Source of the DNA: JBAPRR01 sp049281195
GTDB lineage: Bacteria > Actinomycetota > Acidimicrobiia > Acidimicrobiales > CAVXTF01
Reading direction: 5' to 3'
NCBI GenBank assembly: GCA_049281195.1
Contig: JBAPRR010000093.1
Location: forward strand, 1 to 11,428
Length of the DNA: 11,428 bases
In this document: in pieces, positions 1-6,457 of the stretch
Layout: the number at the start of each line of letters is the position of its first letter
Numbering within the stretch: the stretch's first letter is position 1
Notes under the pieces: generated by a model
Database searches by the model: none
What the model saw: only the letters and a program-made list of their open reading frames with translations
What the model was told of the DNA's origin: nothing
Position numbers and translations under genes: made by a program

Positions 1-190
1 CAGGGATAACGCCGTTTCCCTGGTTGATGCCGGTTTCGATGTCGGTACCTGCATCTGCACCTACATGTGCAGCTTCACCGGCATCTGCGTCTGCGTTCGT
101 ACCGGTATGCACATCGGTACCGGGATCGGCATCCGAATCGAAGTCGGCGTCTGCCACCGACCCAGTATGGAGGTTCGGGTTAGCGATCAA
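1..190 (-). CDS. Possible partial ORF with alternating dipeptide repeat, running off the left edge
   Basis: A minus-strand frame is open from just after a TGA at 206-208 to the window edge. It follows the rmuC stop and reads as an alternating series of polar residues (Asp, Gly, Glu, Asn, His) with Ala, Thr, Val or Ile, for example ADADAGEAAHVGADAGTD. Possible starts are TTG at 190 and GTG at 157. Neither has a Shine-Dalgarno site; CATACT lies 6 nt before the GTG and could be a weak -10. The rest of the gene is outside the window, so no family can be named. The opposite strand is also open here (24-221), and hexamer periodicity alone would give alternating peptides in either direction, so coding status is uncertain. 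Confidence 0.25.
   Translation of the reverse strand, partial: MIANPNLHTGSVADADFDSDADPGTDVHTGTNADADAGEAAHVGADAGTDIETGINQGNGVIP
26..157. repeat. Degenerate hexamer-periodic tract (about 22 units)
   Basis: Read on the plus strand, bases 26-157 split into consecutive hexamers of the loose form NGNNTC or NGNACC: GATGCC, GGTTTC, GATGTC, GGTACC, TGCATC, TGCACC and so on. GGTACC and GGCATC each occur twice. The units are degenerate, so this is an old or selected repeat rather than a recent slippage product. On the minus strand it encodes a dipeptide repeat. Confidence 0.6.
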
Positions 191-212
191 GCGCGCGGCA
201 GGCGATCAAGCG
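183..212. repeat. Direct repeat GCGATCAAGCG, two copies 19 bp apart
   Basis: GCGATCAAGCG occurs at 183-193 and again at 202-212, immediately beyond the rmuC stop codon (218-220). The spacing of 19 bp is close to two helical turns. It sits in the short gap between rmuC and the possible downstream ORF. No function can be assigned. Confidence 0.5.
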
Positions 213-217
213 GGCGG

Positions 218-1693
218 TTAGCGGTTCCCGCCCGCCAACGGCAGCATGCGGACCTGACCGTCTTTGCTGGCCGCCGGCCACAGCTCGTTTGCATCCGAGC
301 GCTTGTCTGCTTCCTTGGAGCGTTCCTTGGAGCGCCTGTCGGTCCGGGACTCCCCTTCAACGAGCTCGGGAGCTTGGAGCAGCCTCGGAGTGGTGTCGAT
401 GGGTTCGGGGTCGGAGACGATCCTGCCGGCGCTCGCAATCCCGAGATCTTCGAAGCGTCTGGCCTGAGGAAGCACCTTCCGCTCGAGAGACCCGACCGCG
501 TCGTTGTACGCACCGACAGCATCGCCCAGCCTGCGACCGGCTTTGGCGAAGTGGTCGATGAATGTGGAGAGGCGCTTGTACATCTCGCGACCGGCCTTCT
601 GCACCTCCTGAGCGTTCTTCGTGATCGATTCCTGCTGCCAACCGAATGAGATCGATCGAAGCACAGCGATAAGGCTGGTCGGGGTGGCCAGAACGACCCG
701 CTGCTCGAAGGCGTGCTCGAGAAGAGAGGGGTCGTGTTCGAGAGCCGCCGCAAGAAGCGTGTCGCCCGGGATGAACGCAACGACGAAGTCCGGCATGAAG
801 TCGAACAGCTGCGAATAGTCCTTCTTCGACAACGAGTCGACGTGCGCTCTCATCTGGCGGGCATGACCCGTGAGATGGATCTTTCTCGATTCCTCGTCGG
901 TTGCGTCGTTGGCATCGAGGAAAGCCTGAAGCGGCACCTTGGCGTCAACGATGACGTTACGTCCACCGGAAAGATGGACGATTACGTCGGGACGGAACCG
1001 TCCATTGTCAGAAGTGGTGGTTACCTGCTCGTCGAAGTCGCAGTGCTCGAGCATGCCCGCCATCTCGACGACGCGACGAAGCTGGAGCTCACCCCAACGC
1101 CCTCGGGTGGCCGGTGCGCGCAACGCCGTGACGAGGTTGCGCGTTTCGTGCTGAAGACGGTCCTGCGAATCGTTGAGCTGCTTGACCTGCTCCACGAGCC
1201 CGGCATACGCGAGCTGACGATCCGATTCCATGCGCCGGACGACCTGGTCGAATCGCCCCAGCTGCTCGGTCACGGGAGCGACCAACTGCTCGATCGACTT
1301 GACCCGATCGTCAAGATCCCCTTTGGACTTCTGGTCGACCAATTCGAGCCGGCCCTGTGCCAATTGCAGGAATTGCTCGTTGCTGTCGCGTAGTGCTGCG
1401 GCAGACAGGCGGGCGAACTCACCCTTCAACGATTCGAGCGTGTCGTCCCAGGCCACCTGCTTCTGTTCGCCGAGCCTGCGTTCCGCATCGAGTTGCGATT
1501 CGAGCAGGGTTATTTTCGACTCGAACAGGGTTACTTGCGAGTAAGCGGAGTCGAGGGCGCGCTGGTGCGCGAAGTCCTCCTGGTCCGCCCGCGCGCGGCG
1601 CAACAGGAGGAAAACGGCTACCGCGACAACGATTCCGAGGACGAAACCGAGCGCCACACCCGCTACCACGAGTATCTCCGGATATTTCCACAA
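218..1693 (-). CDS. rmuC: RmuC family DNA recombination protein
   Basis: RmuC proteins are predicted nucleases of the PD-(D/E)XK fold that limit rearrangements at inverted repeats. The 491-residue product has the family layout: an N-terminal membrane segment (about 8-31), a long coiled coil (about 40-190), then the catalytic domain. Visible motifs are RGRWGE (198-202), RPDVIVHL with Asp236, and VDAK with Asp250 and Lys252, followed by the conserved FIPGD and ATPTSLIAVLRSI blocks. The C-terminal tail after about 425 is charged, low in complexity and variable. The start is uncertain: TTG at 1693 gives the longest frame but has no Shine-Dalgarno site, while GTG at 1669 (483 aa) has GGAG six bases upstream and keeps the membrane segment. 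Two near-identical heptads (TLFESK and TLLESQ) in the coiled coil reflect a 21-bp DNA duplication at about 1497-1540. The gene is divergent from the E1 gene. Confidence 0.93.
   Translation of the reverse strand: MWKYPEILVVAGVALGFVLGIVVAVAVFLLLRRARADQEDFAHQRALDSAYSQVTLFESKITLLESQLDAERRLGEQKQVAWDDTLESLKGEFARLSAAALRDSNEQFLQLAQGRLELVDQKSKGDLDDRVKSIEQLVAPVTEQLGRFDQVVRRMESDRQLAYAGLVEQVKQLNDSQDRLQHETRNLVTALRAPATRGRWGELQLRRVVEMAGMLEHCDFDEQVTTTSDNGRFRPDVIVHLSGGRNVIVDAKVPLQAFLDANDATDEESRKIHLTGHARQMRAHVDSLSKKDYSQLFDFMPDFVVAFIPGDTLLAAALEHDPSLLEHAFEQRVVLATPTSLIAVLRSISFGWQQESITKNAQEVQKAGREMYKRLSTFIDHFAKAGRRLGDAVGAYNDAVGSLERKVLPQARRFEDLGIASAGRIVSDPEPIDTTPRLLQAPELVEGESRTDRRSKERSKEADKRSDANELWPAASKDGQVRMLPLAGGNR
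353..370 (+). repeat. Degenerate REP-like 'PELVEG' sequence inside rmuC
   Basis: CCCTTCAACGAGCTCGGG matches 15 of 18 bases of CCCTTCGACAAGCTCAGG, a common core of bacterial REP-type repeats as I recall it. On the minus strand it encodes PELVEG (residues 442-447 of RmuC), the peptide such elements often leave in proteins. It lies in the variable C-terminal tail, where an insertion would be tolerated. A single copy cannot prove descent from a REP element. Confidence 0.35.
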
Positions 1694-1698
1694 GCCAT
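1663..1698 (-). CDS. Possible 11-codon leaderless upstream ORF of rmuC
   Basis: The only ATG near the rmuC start (1698) opens an 11-residue frame, MACGNIRRYSW, ending at TAG 1663-1665. TACCTT lies six bases upstream of this ATG, the same geometry as at lysC. The ORF ends across the GTG at 1669, which is in the rmuC frame and has GGAG six bases before it. The layout would suit translational coupling of rmuC to a short leaderless ORF. It could also be chance if TTG 1693 is the true rmuC start. Confidence 0.25.
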   Translation of the reverse strand: MACGNIRRYSW

Positions 1699-1704
1699 GA
1701 AGGC

Positions 1705-1710
1705 AAGGTA
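1705..1710 (-). promoter_or_regulatory. Candidate -10 element TACCTT upstream of rmuC
   Basis: TACCTT (TANNNT type) on the minus strand ends 6 nt before ATG 1698 and 11 nt before TTG 1693. A transcript from here would begin at or near that ATG, leaving essentially no leader. No convincing -35 hexamer is seen. Confidence 0.4.
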
Positions 1711-1756
1711 ACCCGGGGGTGTCACAAGGTCGCGGACCGGGTGGCGTCCGAACCGG

Positions 1757-1762
1757 TAGCGT
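1757..1762 (+). promoter_or_regulatory. Candidate -10 element TAGCGT of the E1 gene (leaderless)
   Basis: TAGCGT lies exactly 8 nt before ATG 1771, placing the expected transcription start at or next to the start codon. No Shine-Dalgarno site precedes the ATG. The same hexamer serves lysC. Only 46 bp separate it from the divergent rmuC -10. Confidence 0.5.
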
Positions 1763-1770
1763 GAGCGCTG

Positions 1771-3993
1771 ATGCGCAAAGGGGCGGTGGTCCAGGCCACG
1801 GGCCCGGGCCGGACGGACCTTGACCAGGCTGACGGCAACGGACGTGGCGGCGAGGTTCACGGACACTCGTTGCGCAACTTGCCTAGGGATTCTTTGATCG
1901 AAGATTTCAGGCTGTCCTGCCTGTCGCGTGCCCTCGACGACCGCGAGATCCTGTTGCAGAAGCAGAGCCGGGTGTTCTTCCAGATCTCGGGGGCCGGTCA
2001 CGAGATCCTGCTCACGGCCCTGGCACGATCGCTGCGGCCCGCGTCGGACTGGTTCTTTCCTTATTACAGAGACCGCGCTCTCGTGCTCGCCCTCGGCGTT
2101 ACCGCCAAGTCGGTAATGCTCCAAGCGGTCGGCTCCTCGGAGGACCCGGCTTCGGGCGGGCGGCAGATGCCGTGCCACTTCGGGGACGCCAAGCTGAACA
2201 TCGTCACTCAGTCGAGCCCGACCGGGAGCCAATGTCTGCCCGCCGTCGGGTGTGCGGAAGCCGCAAGGTACATCGCACCTCGTCCCCATCTCGTCGGATC
2301 GAGCGCAGTGGGAGACGAGCTCACCTATGTATCCCTCGGCGAGGGGACGACCTCTGAAGGCGAGTTCTGGGAGAGTCTGAGCTCGGCGTGCAAGCTCCAC
2401 CTGCCCGTGCTGTATCTCATCGCTGACAACGGGTTCGCGATCTCCGTCCGTTCCGCCGATCAGACTCCCGCGCCCATCAACGAACTGGTGCGCGGATTCC
2501 GGGGTCTGGCAGTGACCCAGCTGGAGGGTTGGGACTACGCGGCGTGCCGCAACAAGGGTGCCCGCGCCATCGCCAGGGTGAGAGCAGGCGAAGGACCGGG
2601 CCTCATCCACGCCAAGGTCCCCCGTCCCTACTCGCACTCGTCGGCCGACGCCCAGACGAAGTACCGAGCACCTGACGAGCTCGCCGACGAAGCGACCCGC
2701 GACCCGATCGACGTCTTCGAGCGAGACCTCATCTCGGCCGGGGTCCTCGACGCCGACGCGGCGAAACAGATACGCGCAGAAGCGAAGGCAGAAGCCGCGC
2801 AGGCGGCAGAAGAGGCGCTCGCCGCGGCACGGCCCGATCCGTCTTCGGTGACCCAGAACGTCTACCGCTCCCCTCTGAGCCTCCCGAACACCGAAAAGAT
2901 CCGGGCCTACACGGCCCCTGGCGGCAAAGGGGATGACGACAAGCCGGTCAAAGGAGAATCGGGTGGGGACACCACACCCCTGACGATGGCGGATTCCATC
3001 CGCTCCGCCCTGCACGAGCTTCTGGAGGCCGACGAGCGCATCCGCGTCTTCGGCGAAGACGTCGCAGACGCAGATGACTGGGTGCTCGAGCAGGTGGAGG
3101 GAAAGGGTGGCGTATTCGGCATAACGCGCGGCCTGCAACGGCGGTTCGGCTCTGCGCGGTGCTTCAACACTCCTCTGGCGGAGTCGAACATCATCGGGCG
3201 CGGAGTGGGGCAGGCGATCAGAGGACTGCGACCGTGCGCCGAGATCCAGTTCTTCGACTACATCTGGCCCGCGATGCAACAGCTCAGGAGCGAAGCCGCA
3301 ACCATCAGATGGCGGTCCAACGGAACGTTCACGTGTCCTCTGGTAGTACGGGTCGCCATCGGTGGCTACCTGACCGGCGGTTCCATATGGCATTCGCAGT
3401 GCGGCGAATCGATATTCGCCCACATCCCCGGACTCCTGATCGCGTTCCCTTCACGTGCGTCCGACGCGGTCGGGCTGTTGCGAACCGCCTTCGAGTGTGA
3501 CGATCCGGTCCTCTTTCTGGAGCACAAGCACCTCTACCGCCAGAAGTACGCCGCGGATCCGATGCCGGCTCCGGATTTCAGGGTTGCGTTCGGCAGCGCG
3601 TCGGTTCCCCGCACGGGCAAGGACATCTCCGTCGTGACGTGGGGCGCGACGGTTCAGAAGTCTCTACAGGCCGCGGCCGACCTGACCGCCTCGGGAGTTG
3701 ACGTCGAAGTGATCGATCTTCGTTCGATCTCGCCGTGGGACCACGACCTGGTCGCCGAATCCGTCGAAAAGACGAGTCGCGTCCTCGTCGTCCACGAAGA
3801 CACGCTGACCGCCGGCTTCGGTGCCGAAGTGGCGGCCTGGATCGCCGAGCACTGCTTCTGGTCCCTCGACGCCCCCGTGGCGAGAGTCGGCGCGACCGAC
3901 ACCCCCGTGGCATACGAGCCGAGCCTGGAGAAGGCCATCCTGCCCCAGGTCGAAGGCATCGCTCAGGCCGTACTTTCGGTCATCTCGGAATAA
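1771..3993 (+). CDS. Fused alpha+beta E1 component of a 2-oxoacid dehydrogenase (thiamine diphosphate-dependent)
   Basis: E1 decarboxylates a 2-oxoacid with thiamine diphosphate and passes the acyl group to the lipoyl arm of E2. This 740-residue protein joins both E1 subunits. The alpha part (to about 375) has a GEG-x27-DNG cofactor motif: Gly190-Glu191-Gly192 and Asp219-Asn220, with SEGEFWES between, plus the LNIVTQSSPTG block. An Ala/Glu-rich linker (about 335-400) leads to the beta part from Met406, which has FGEDV (Glu429), NTPLAESNI (catalytic-type Glu471) and WHSQ (His541). Fused E1 proteins of this kind are usually annotated as branched-chain 2-oxoacid (2-oxoisovalerate) dehydrogenases, but the substrate cannot be read from sequence alone. 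The usual GDG is GEG here; Glu can still bind the metal. The first 40 residues are not conserved-looking. No E2, E3 or lipoate gene lies in the window, so its partners are elsewhere. Confidence 0.92.
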   Translation: MRKGAVVQATGPGRTDLDQADGNGRGGEVHGHSLRNLPRDSLIEDFRLSCLSRALDDREILLQKQSRVFFQISGAGHEILLTALARSLRPASDWFFPYYRDRALVLALGVTAKSVMLQAVGSSEDPASGGRQMPCHFGDAKLNIVTQSSPTGSQCLPAVGCAEAARYIAPRPHLVGSSAVGDELTYVSLGEGTTSEGEFWESLSSACKLHLPVLYLIADNGFAISVRSADQTPAPINELVRGFRGLAVTQLEGWDYAACRNKGARAIARVRAGEGPGLIHAKVPRPYSHSSADAQTKYRAPDELADEATRDPIDVFERDLISAGVLDADAAKQIRAEAKAEAAQAAEEALAAARPDPSSVTQNVYRSPLSLPNTEKIRAYTAPGGKGDDDKPVKGESGGDTTPLTMADSIRSALHELLEADERIRVFGEDVADADDWVLEQVEGKGGVFGITRGLQRRFGSARCFNTPLAESNIIGRGVGQAIRGLRPCAEIQFFDYIWPAMQQLRSEAATIRWRSNGTFTCPLVVRVAIGGYLTGGSIWHSQCGESIFAHIPGLLIAFPSRASDAVGLLRTAFECDDPVLFLEHKHLYRQKYAADPMPAPDFRVAFGSASVPRTGKDISVVTWGATVQKSLQAAADLTASGVDVEVIDLRSISPWDHDLVAESVEKTSRVLVVHEDTLTAGFGAEVAAWIAEHCFWSLDAPVARVGATDTPVAYEPSLEKAILPQVEGIAQAVLSVISE

Positions 3994-4044
3994 CTTCCGC
4001 TTCTGTCGGTGTAACTCCCGGTTATCTCGGGGTGATTTCCTCGT
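3980..4044. repeat. Imperfect 21-22 bp repeat, three units, at the E1 3' end
   Basis: Three loosely similar units run from the last E1 codons into the gap: TCATCTCGGAATAACTTCCG, TCTGTCGGTGTAACTCCCGG and TATCTCGGGGTGATTTCCTC. They share TCGG, then TAAC or TGAT, then TCC. The similarity is visible but imperfect. The rest of the 107-bp gap to the PhoU-like gene shows no strong hairpin or terminator. Confidence 0.35.
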
Positions 4045-4086
4045 GAAATTGGGACACCTGTTGGGCAACCGAAGCGACAACCGGGG

Positions 4087-4092
4087 TACCTT
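4087..4092 (+). promoter_or_regulatory. Candidate -10 element TACCTT of the PhoU-like gene (leaderless)
   Basis: TACCTT ends exactly 8 nt before ATG 4101, and no Shine-Dalgarno site is present. This geometry favours ATG 4101 over the adjacent GTG 4098 and over later starts, so the 18-bp repeat just downstream would be translated. Confidence 0.5.
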
Positions 4093-4100
4093 CTTCGGTG

Positions 4101-4850
4101 ATGGCGGGCGATTCGGCAAACTCGAGGGACGCCAGAGACCCGTGGGACGCCAGAGACCCGAGGGACGCCAGGGAAATTCCTGAAGTACGTCTCGTCGGCG
4201 TGCCGCGGCAAGCCGCTGTGCCAGAAGCTGCGATCGACCGCATCGACAGGGAGATGATCCAGCTCTTCGCTCTGGTGGGCGAAGGCGTGGCCGGAGCGAC
4301 CGATTCACTGCTTTCCGGCGACCGCGAGACGGCGCGGGTTCTCGCCGACTCAGACGAGATGGTGGACACGCTCTACCGCGAGATCGAGACGCTCACCCAG
4401 CGAAAGTTGGTAGATGGCAAGTCGGGTCTCGACGAGATGCGTTATCTCGTGGCGGTCCTGCGCATGCTTCCGGAACTCGAGAGAAGCGGCGATCTCGCTC
4501 AGCACGTGGCCAGCCGGGCCGTCAGGGGTCTCGGCACCGAGATGTCGCACCGGGCGCGCGGTCTCGTAGAGCGGATGGGCGAGCTCTGCTCGGAGATGTG
4601 GCGACTGACAGCTGACGCCTATGCCGACCGCTCGGCAGAGAACGCAGAGCTGGTCGAGGACCTCGACGACGATCTCGACCATCTGCACGTAACCCTCACC
4701 GCGGAAATAGCGAGCGGTTCGATGTCTCTTCCGGTAACGATCGAGTCAGCCCTTGTGGCGCGCTTCTACGAAAGGTTCGGCGACCACGCCGTCAACCTCA
4801 CGCGGAGGATCGCAACTCTGGTCGGTAGCTCGTCACCCCTGCAGCATTGA
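4101..4850 (+). CDS. PhoU-like phosphate-signalling protein
   Basis: PhoU proteins are soluble helical bundles that bind metal and link the Pst phosphate transporter to the PhoR kinase. Counting from GTG 4098, the product has two copies of the family signature: LERSGDLAQHV (Glu128-Asp132) and YERFGDHAVNL (Glu225-His230). Each closes a three-helix repeat, and together they fill residues about 46-245. The domain length is normal for the family. The first 45 residues are extra: they carry the repeat DARDP(W/R), encoded by an 18-bp tandem repeat. ATG 4101 is preferred because TACCTT lies 8 nt upstream; GTG 4098 adds one residue. If the repeat is not translated, a start at GTG 4200 or 4218 would give a standard-length PhoU. 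No pst or phoR gene is nearby, so the role is inferred from the family only. The gene converges on asd with 15 bp between stops. Confidence 0.85.
   Translation: MAGDSANSRDARDPWDARDPRDAREIPEVRLVGVPRQAAVPEAAIDRIDREMIQLFALVGEGVAGATDSLLSGDRETARVLADSDEMVDTLYREIETLTQRKLVDGKSGLDEMRYLVAVLRMLPELERSGDLAQHVASRAVRGLGTEMSHRARGLVERMGELCSEMWRLTADAYADRSAENAELVEDLDDDLDHLHVTLTAEIASGSMSLPVTIESALVARFYERFGDHAVNLTRRIATLVGSSSPLQH
4124..4177 (+). repeat. 18-bp tandem repeat, three copies, in the PhoU-like N-terminus
   Basis: The unit GAGGGACGCCAGAGACCC is repeated at 4124-4141, 4142-4159 (one base different) and 4160-4177 (3' end decayed). Being a multiple of three it keeps frame and encodes six-residue repeats of the type RDARDP. 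Near-identity of the first two copies suggests recent expansion, so length may vary between strains. Confidence 0.85.
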
Positions 4851-4865
4851 CGTCAACCGGGTCGG

Positions 4866-5975
4866 CTACGGACCACCGACTAGCCCGGCACCGAGGAGTT
4901 CTTCCGCAATCTGCACCGCATTGAGCGCGGCGCCCTTTCTGAGGTTGTCGCCAGAGACGAACAGCACCAGGCCGTGGGCGACCGTGGGGTCACGACGGAT
5001 CCGGCCCACGAGCGAGACATCTCCCCCCGTTGCCTTCAGCGGTGTCGGCACCTCGTCGAGAACCACGCCGGGAGCATCGGCGAGAATCTTCTTCGCGTCC
5101 TCGGCCGAGAGCTCGCGCTCCAACTCGATCGCGATGGCCAGGCTGTGGCCGCAGAAGACCGGTACCCGGACGCACGTGCACACGATCGGGAGCGCGGAGA
5201 TGCCGAGGATCTTGCGGGACTCCTCTACGAATTTCACTTCTTCGTCGGTGTCGATCTCGTCCTCGGACGCCCAGTTGTTGGCGAACGGCAGGACGTTGTG
5301 CGCAATGGGTTGCACGTAGACGTTGGGCGTCGGGAACTCGACCGCAGTCCCCGAGAACGTGAGCTCCGCCGCGCCGCCGACTGTCTTCTTCAGCTGATCG
5401 TCAAGCTCACTCACGGCCGCCAGCCCGCCCCCTGAGACAGCCTGGTACGTCGAAACGACGAGACGCCGCAGTCCCGCCTTCTCGTGGATCGGCCACAGCA
5501 CCGGCATTGCGACCATCGCAGTGCAGTTGGGATTGGCGACGATCCCCTTACGAATGTGGCGCAATTCGCCCGCATTGACCTCGGGCACGACAAGCGGGAC
5601 TTCGGGATCCATGCGCCAAGCCGACGAGTTGTCGATGGCGATCCCGCCCTTTGCTGCGATCTTGGGGGCGACTTCTATGGACGCGTACTTACCCGCGGCC
5701 ATGAGGGCGATGTCGACGCTTGAATAATCCGCGGTTGAAGCGTCTTCGACAGCGACTTCGTCGCCAGCCCACTCGAGCTTCCGACCCGCCGAACGTGCCG
5801 ACGCCATATAACGCATCGAAGCGACCGGGAAGTTTCGCTCCACGAGGACCGACTTCATGACCGCGCCGACCTGGCCGGTAGCGCCGACAATGGCCACGTT
5901 CAGGCCGTTGCGATTTGAGCCCGCGCGAGGTGGGCTGTTGCTGTTGCCTTGCGTACTCGAGTTTCTGGCCGCCAT
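4866..5975 (-). CDS. asd: Aspartate-semialdehyde dehydrogenase
   Basis: The enzyme reduces 4-phospho-L-aspartate with NADPH to aspartate semialdehyde, the branch point to lysine/diaminopimelate, threonine and methionine. The 369-residue product has the NADP-binding GATGQVG (31-37), the nucleophile Cys151 in NPNCTAM, the QAVSGGG block (178-184), and Arg270 with the catalytic-type His277 in the RVPVFCGHS region. It overlaps the lysC stop by one base (TGATG) and has GGGAG a few bases upstream inside lysC, so it is translationally coupled to lysC in one operon. About 24 residues before the Rossmann start are extra, rich in Ser, Asn and Gly. No other start codon lies between the TGATG start and the Rossmann fold, so this extension is probably real. 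It catalyses the step after its upstream neighbour. Confidence 0.97.
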   Translation of the reverse strand: MAARNSSTQGNSNSPPRAGSNRNGLNVAIVGATGQVGAVMKSVLVERNFPVASMRYMASARSAGRKLEWAGDEVAVEDASTADYSSVDIALMAAGKYASIEVAPKIAAKGGIAIDNSSAWRMDPEVPLVVPEVNAGELRHIRKGIVANPNCTAMVAMPVLWPIHEKAGLRRLVVSTYQAVSGGGLAAVSELDDQLKKTVGGAAELTFSGTAVEFPTPNVYVQPIAHNVLPFANNWASEDEIDTDEEVKFVEESRKILGISALPIVCTCVRVPVFCGHSLAIAIELERELSAEDAKKILADAPGVVLDEVPTPLKATGGDVSLVGRIRRDPTVAHGLVLFVSGDNLRKGAALNAVQIAEELLGAGLVGGP

Positions 5976-6457
5976 CAGAAGCTCCCGTCCAGATCGAACG
6001 CGGTGTGAAGGGCGCGCGTGGCCTGCTCACCGAGGTCGGCACGCACGACGCACGAGATGCGGATCGGCGACGTCGAGATCATCTCGATGTTGATCCCCTC
6101 TTTAGCAAGCGTCTCGAACATCGTTGCCGAGATGCCCGGGTGACTCTTCATCCCCGCCCCGATCAGAGCGACCTTGGCGATGTGCTCGTCGGCGAGCACC
6201 TCACCGGCACCGATGTCCGCGGCGAGAGCGCGGGTGATCTCGAGGCTGGCAGCAAGATCAACAGTCGGAACGGTGAACGAGATGTCCGTCGTCCCGTGAA
6301 CAGACGTGTTCTGCACGATCATGTCGACGTTCACGTTTCGGTCCGCAAGTGCACGGAACACGGCAGCAGCGACGCCGGGGTGGTCGGGCACCCCCGTCAG
6401 CGTGACCTTCGCCTCCGTGTCGTCATGCGCGACAGCGGTGACGACAGCCTGTTCCAT
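5975..6457 (-). CDS. lysC: Aspartokinase beta subunit from an internal in-frame start within lysC
   Basis: Met247 of aspartokinase (ATG 6455-6457) is preceded by a strong Shine-Dalgarno sequence and would give a 160-residue protein containing only the two ACT domains. It begins MEQAVVTAVAHDDTEAKVTL. In Corynebacterium and Bacillus the aspartokinase gene makes exactly such a regulatory beta subunit from an internal start, and the protein context here matches the corynebacterial site closely. Production here is inferred from this sequence and that precedent. Confidence 0.75.
   Translation of the reverse strand: MEQAVVTAVAHDDTEAKVTLTGVPDHPGVAAAVFRALADRNVNVDMIVQNTSVHGTTDISFTVPTVDLAASLEITRALAADIGAGEVLADEHIAKVALIGAGMKSHPGISATMFETLAKEGINIEMISTSPIRISCVVRADLGEQATRALHTAFDLDGSF

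Noticed and set aside
1663..3423. Long minus-strand open frame (586 codons) opposite the E1 gene
   Set aside because: It mirrors the E1 coding frame, has an Arg/Gly/Val-rich composition typical of high-GC shadow frames, and shows no domain motif. The plus-strand protein is full of conserved motifs.
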